From contig CM040451.1 of NCBI GenBank assembly GCA_022749755.1, forward strand, positions 124,001 to 188,000: DNA of 64,000 nucleotides, given 5' to 3'. The notes under the pieces are model-generated. The model ran no database searches, had not been told where the DNA came from, and worked only from the letters and a program-made list of their open reading frames with translations. Made by a program: the position numbers and the translations under genes. Numbering within the stretch: the stretch's first letter is position 1; every line of letters begins with the position of its first letter. This DNA is from Azadirachta indica. Its lineage: Eukaryota; Streptophyta; Magnoliopsida; Sapindales; Meliaceae. This document shows positions 59,758 through 64,000 of the stretch, piece by piece.

Positions 59758-60126
59758 GAAAGGTAATGCGAGGTAAATGTATATAAGGGCGGCTTGCCTG
59801 CGAGGCTTGAGGAGTAAACCATACGCCGGCGTGCTCGGTCGAGGGGAAGAAATGACCTCAATGCATTCGTCTCGAAACGTTATGCGATTTGAAAAAAAAA
59901 ATTGCTTCAATTGGACATCGGGGCAAAAAGTTATGGACTTTTAAAGTTTTTAAAGGATTTTTCACCAAGGCTTGCAAAAAAAAGATACTATCCCTATCCC
60001 TCACAGAAAATCCGACGTCGGGCCTGCGCGGTGAAATAGAGCGGAAGGGCGGGCTCGGAAAATAAAATAAAAGGGAAGGGTACGGCGAAAGGAAAAAGAA
60101 AAGGACGCGGTGGAAAAGGGAAAAAA

Positions 60127-60245
60127 GGGGTGCAACACGAGGACTTCCCAAGAGGTCACCCATCTTAGTACTGCTCTCGCCCAAGCACGCTTAACTGCGG
60201 AGTTCTGATGGGATCCGGTGCATTAGTGCTGGTATGGTCGCACCC
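60127..60245 (-). rRNA. 5S ribosomal RNA, unit 93
   Basis: Consensus gene; T6 terminator. Confidence 0.97.
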
Positions 60246-60613
60246 GAAAGGTAATGCGAGGTAAATGTATATAAGGGCGGCTTGCCTGCGAGGCTTGAGG
60301 AGTAAACCATACGCCGGCGTGCTCGGTCGAGGGGAAGAAATGACCTCAATGCATTCGTCTCGAAACGTTATGCGATTTGAAAAAAAAAATTGCTTCAATT
60401 GGACATCGGGGCAAAAAGTTATGGACTTTTAAAGTTTTTAAAGGATTTTTCACCAAGGCTTGCAAAAAAAAGATACTATCCCTATCCCTCACAGAAAATC
60501 CGACGTCGGGCCTGCGCGGTGAAATAGAGCGGAAGGGCGGGCTCGGAAAATAAAATAAAAGGGAAGGGTACGGCGAAAGGAAAAAGAAAAGGACGCGGTG
60601 GAAAAGGGAAAAA

Positions 60614-60732
60614 GGGGTGCAACACGAGGACTTCCCAAGAGGTCACCCATCTTAGTACTGCTCTCGCCCAAGCACGCTTAACTGCGGAGTTCTGATGGGA
60701 TCCGGTGCATTAGTGCTGGTATGGTCGCACCC
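60614..60732 (-). rRNA. 5S ribosomal RNA, unit 94
   Basis: Consensus gene; T5 terminator. Confidence 0.97.
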
Positions 60733-61100
60733 GAAAGGTAATGCGAGGTAAATGTATATAAGGGCGGCTTGCCTGCGAGGCTTGAGGAGTAAACCATACG
60801 CCGGCGTGCTCGGTCGAGGGGAAGAAATGACCTCAATGCATTCGTCTCGAAACGTTATGCGATTTGAAAAAAAAAATTGCTTCAATTGGACATCGGGGCA
60901 AAAAGTTATGGACTTTTAAAGTTTTTAAAGGATTTTTCACCAAGGCTTGCAAAAAAAAGATACTATCCCTATCCCTCACAGAAAATCCGACGTCGGGCCT
61001 GCGCGGTGAAATAGAGCGGAAGGGCGGGCTCGGAAAATAAAATAAAAGGGAAGGGTACGGCGAAAGGAAAAAGAAAAGGACGCGGTGGAAAAGGGAAAAA

Positions 61101-61219
61101 GGGGTGCAACACGAGGACTTCCCAAGAGGTCACCCATCTTAGTACTGCTCTCGCCCAAGCACGCTTAACTGCGGAGTTCTGATGGGATCCGGTGCATTAG
61201 TGCTGGTATGGTCGCACCC
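61101..61219 (-). rRNA. 5S ribosomal RNA, unit 95
   Basis: Consensus gene; T5 terminator. Confidence 0.97.
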
Positions 61220-61587
61220 GAAAGGTAATGCGAGGTAAATGTATATAAGGGCGGCTTGCCTGCGAGGCTTGAGGAGTAAACCATACGCCGGCGTGCTCGG
61301 TCGAGGGGAAGAAATGACCTCAATGCATTCGTCTCGAAACGTTATGCGATTTGAAAAAAAAAATTGCTTCAATTGGACATCGGGGCAAAAAGTTATGGAC
61401 TTTTAAAGTTTTTAAAGGATTTTTCACCAAGGCTTGCAAAAAAAAGATACTATCCCTATCCCTCACAGAAAATCCGACGTCGGGCCTGCGCGGTGAAATA
61501 GAGCGGAAGGGCGGGCTCGGAAAATAAAATAAAAGGGAAGGGTACGGCGAAAGGAAAAAGAAAAGGACGCGGTGGAAAAGGGAAAAA

Positions 61588-61706
61588 GGGGTGCAACACG
61601 AGGACTTCCCAAGAGGTCACCCATCTTAGTACTGCTCTCGCCCAAGCACGCTTAACTGCGGAGTTCTGATGGGATCCGGTGCATTAGTGCTGGTATGGTC
61701 GCACCC
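61588..61706 (-). rRNA. 5S ribosomal RNA, unit 96
   Basis: Consensus gene; T5 terminator. Confidence 0.97.
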
Positions 61707-62074
61707 GAAAGGTAATGCGAGGTAAATGTATATAAGGGCGGCTTGCCTGCGAGGCTTGAGGAGTAAACCATACGCCGGCGTGCTCGGTCGAGGGGAAGAA
61801 ATGACCTCAATGCATTCGTCTCGAAACGTTATGCGATTTGAAAAAAAAAATTGCTTCAATTGGACATCGGGGCAAAAAGTTATGGACTTTTAAAGTTTTT
61901 AAAGGATTTTTCACCAAGGCTTGCAAAAAAAAGATACTATCCCTATCCCTCACAGAAAATCCGACGTCGGGCCTGCGCGGTGAAATAGAGCGGAAGGGCG
62001 GGCTCGGAAAATAAAATAAAAGGGAAGGGTACGGCGAAAGGAAAAAGAAAAGGACGCGGTGGAAAAGGGAAAAA

Positions 62075-62193
62075 GGGGTGCAACACGAGGACTTCCCAAG
62101 AGGTCACCCATCTTAGTACTGCTCTCGCCCAAGCACGCTTAACTGCGGAGTTCTGATGGGATCCGGTGCATTAGTGCTGGTATGGTCGCACCC
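62075..62193 (-). rRNA. 5S ribosomal RNA, unit 97
   Basis: Consensus gene; T5 terminator. Confidence 0.97.
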
Positions 62194-62563
62194 GAAAGGT
62201 AATGCGAGGTAAATGTATATAAGGGCGGCTTGCCTGCGAGGCTTGAGGAGTAAACCATACGCCGGCGTGCTCGGTCGAGGGGAAGAAATGACCTCAATGC
62301 ATTCGTCTCGAAACGTTATGCGATTTGAAAAAAAAAATTGCTTCAATTGGACATCGGGGCAAAAAGTTATGGACTTTTAAAGTTTTTAAAGGATTTTTCA
62401 CCAAGGCTTGCAAAAAAAAGATACTATCCCTATCCCTCACAGAAAATCCGACGTCGGGCCTGCGCGGTGAAATAGAGCGGAAGGGCGGGCTCGGAAAATA
62501 AAATAAAAGGGAAGGGTACGGCGAAAGGAAAAAGAAAAGGACGCGGTGGAAAAGGGAAAAAAA

Positions 62564-62682
62564 GGGGTGCAACACGAGGACTTCCCAAGAGGTCACCCAT
62601 CTTAGTACTGCTCTCGCCCAAGCACGCTTAACTGCGGAGTTCTGATGGGATCCGGTGCATTAGTGCTGGTATGGTCGCACCC
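62564..62682 (-). rRNA. 5S ribosomal RNA, unit 98
   Basis: Consensus gene; T7 terminator, as in unit 3. Confidence 0.97.
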
Positions 62683-63050
62683 GAAAGGTAATGCGAGGTA
62701 AATGTATATAAGGGCGGCTTGCCTGCGAGGCTTGAGGAGTAAACCATACGCCGGCGTGCTCGGTCGAGGGGAAGAAATGACCTCAATGCATTCGTCTCGA
62801 AACGTTATGCGATTTGAAAAAAAAAATTGCTTCAATTGGACATCGGGGCAAAAAGTTATGGACTTTTAAAGTTTTTAAAGGATTTTTCACCAAGGCTTGC
62901 AAAAAAAAGATACTATCCCTATCCCTCACAGAAAATCCGACGTCGGGCCTGCGCGGTGAAATAGAGCGGAAGGGCGGGCTCGGAAAATAAAATAAAAGGG
63001 AAGGGTACGGCGAAAGGAAAAAGAAAAGGACGCGGTGGAAAAGGGAAAAA

Positions 63051-63168
63051 GGGGTGCAACACGAGGACTTCCCAAGAGGTCACCCATCTTAGTACTGCTC
63101 TCGCCCAAGCACGCTTAACTGCGGAGTTCTGATGGGATCTAATCATTAGTGTTGGTATGGTCGCACCC
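63051..63168 (-). rRNA. 5S ribosomal RNA variant, unit 99 (helix III altered)
   Basis: 118 nt. CACCGG near positions 26-31 is replaced by ATTAG, which removes part of the CGGA strand that pairs with UCCG in helix III. It also has one private substitution (GCACTAA to ACACTAA, position 18). The promoter, box A, box C and T5 terminator are intact, so it may be transcribed but fold poorly. Confidence 0.88.
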
Positions 63169-63535
63169 GAAAGGTAATGCGAGGTAAATGTATATAAGGG
63201 CGGCTTGCCTGCGAGGCTTGAGGAGTAAACCATACGCCGGCGTGCTCGGTCGAGGGGAAGAAATGACCTCAATGCATTCGTCTCGAAACGTTATGCGATT
63301 TGAAAAAAAAAATTGCTTCAATTGGACATCGGGGCAAAAAGTTATGGACTTTTAAAGTTTTTAAAGGATTTTTCACCAAGGCTTGCAAAAAAAGATACTA
63401 TCCCTATCCCTCACAGAAAATCCGACGTCGGGCCTGCGCGGTGAAATAGAGCGGAAGGGCGGGCTCGGAAAATAAAATAAAAGGGAAGGGTACGGCGAAA
63501 GGAAAAAGAAAAGGACGCGGTGGAAAAGGGAAAAA

Positions 63536-63653
63536 GGGGTGCAACACGAGGACTTCCCAAGAGGTCACCCATCTTAGTACTGCTCTCGCCCAAGCACGCT
63601 TAACTGCGGAGTTCTGATGGGATCTAATCATTAGTGCTGGTATGGTCGCACCC
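63536..63653 (-). rRNA. 5S ribosomal RNA variant, unit 100 (helix III altered)
   Basis: 118 nt with the same CACCGG to ATTAG replacement as unit 99 but without its private substitution. T5 terminator. The spacer below has a shorter A-run before GATAC (A7). Confidence 0.88.
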
Positions 63654-64000
63654 GAAAGGTAATGCGAGGTAAATGTATATAAGGGCGGCTTGCCTGCGAG
63701 GCTTGAGGAGTAAACCATACGCCGGCGTGCTCGGTCGAGGGGAAGAAATGACCTCAATGCATTCGTCTCGAAACGTTATGCGATTTGAAAAAAAAAATTG
63801 CTTCAATTGGACATCGGGGCAAAAAGTTATGGACTTTTAAAGTTTTTAAAGGATTTTTCACCAAGGCTTGCAAAAAAAAGATACTATCCCTATCCCTCAC
63901 AGAAAATCCGACGTCGGGCCTGCGCGGTGAAATAGAGCGGAAGGGCGGGCTCGGAAAATAAAATAAAAGGGAAGGGTACGGCGAAAGGAAAAAGAAAAGG
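63654..64000 (-). other. Partial spacer at the right window edge
   Basis: Consensus spacer with TATATA at -28 of unit 100. It stops in the purine-rich stretch just short of the next gene, so the array continues beyond the window. Confidence 0.9.

Larger units (their letters stand above)
15010..64000 (-). repeat. 5S rDNA tandem array, about 487-bp unit, 100 loci
   Basis: The array is head-to-tail with every gene on the minus strand, and continues past the right edge. A unit is a 119-nt 5S gene plus a spacer of about 368 bp. Most gene-to-gene distances are 487 or 488; units near the gap vary from 485 to 491. The spacer has a gene-proximal TATA region, a CG-containing central part, A-runs of variable length and a purine-rich stretch beside the 3' end of the next gene. 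No unit is inverted and no transposon or other gene interrupts the array. Plants carry 5S rDNA in such arrays, transcribed by Pol III with TFIIIA. Confidence 0.97.

Noticed and set aside
24560..62682. A 72-unit block duplication linking units 20, 21, 26 with 92, 93, 98
   Set aside because: The spacing of long-terminator units matches, but unit 26 has an extra C and unit 98 has T7, and other units at this offset do not agree.
15010..64000. CRISPR-like or centromeric satellite array
   Set aside because: The repeat contains a complete 5S gene with its promoter and terminator, and there are no short repeats with unique spacers.

Overview
The window is nuclear DNA from a flowering plant, most likely a eudicot. 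This rests on an AT-rich intergenic background, a Ty1/Copia LTR retrotransposon, a plant-only lipid-transfer protein gene with its usual 3'-terminal intron, an F-box (FBA-type) pseudogene, a scrap of plastid atpE, and a 5S rRNA promoter with the plant TATATA(-28)/GC(-12)/C(-1) layout. The species cannot be named. The lipid-transfer protein looks like rosid/Euphorbiaceae-type members, but that is a weak hint.

Left part (1-14909). A decayed Copia element (gag to 3' LTR, 1-4305; its 5' LTR lies outside the window) is followed by about 3.6 kb of AT-rich DNA. Next come three gene relics in a row: a nuclear insertion of plastid atpE (about 7907-8064), a multiply frameshifted F-box gene (about 8201-9338) and the C-terminal part of a short-chain dehydrogenase (9920-10162). 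The only gene here that looks intact is a type-1 non-specific lipid-transfer protein on the minus strand (10956-11413, one 107-bp intron). Then follow AT-rich DNA with two diverged direct-repeat pairs, an orphan TATA-plus-pyrimidine leader near 13.6 kb, and a small palindrome that stops at an assembly gap of exactly 100 N (14910-15009).

Right part (15010-64000, beyond the window edge). This is one head-to-tail 5S rDNA array, all on the minus strand, with a unit of about 487 bp. I count 100 5S loci: 95 of consensus sequence, one decayed pseudogene (unit 13) and four with small internal lesions (units 7, 11, 99, 100); unit 2 also carries two substitutions and is counted among the 95 full-length copies. 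Each 119-nt gene has box A, the intermediate element and box C, a TATATA box at -28 to -23, and a T-run terminator. The spacers hold no credible protein gene. The open frames that recur every 487 bp are by-products of the repeat.

The most interesting points lie inside the array. The 5S RNA carries an apparently compensatory G-C to A-U change in helix IV. The main length polymorphism between units falls in the Pol III terminator (T5, T6 or T7), with T6 copies clustered and partly alternating in units 29-47. Sequence decay is concentrated at the gap-side edge and in the last two units. Unit 13 has a badly damaged gene between spacers of consensus sequence. I found no undescribed multi-gene system.
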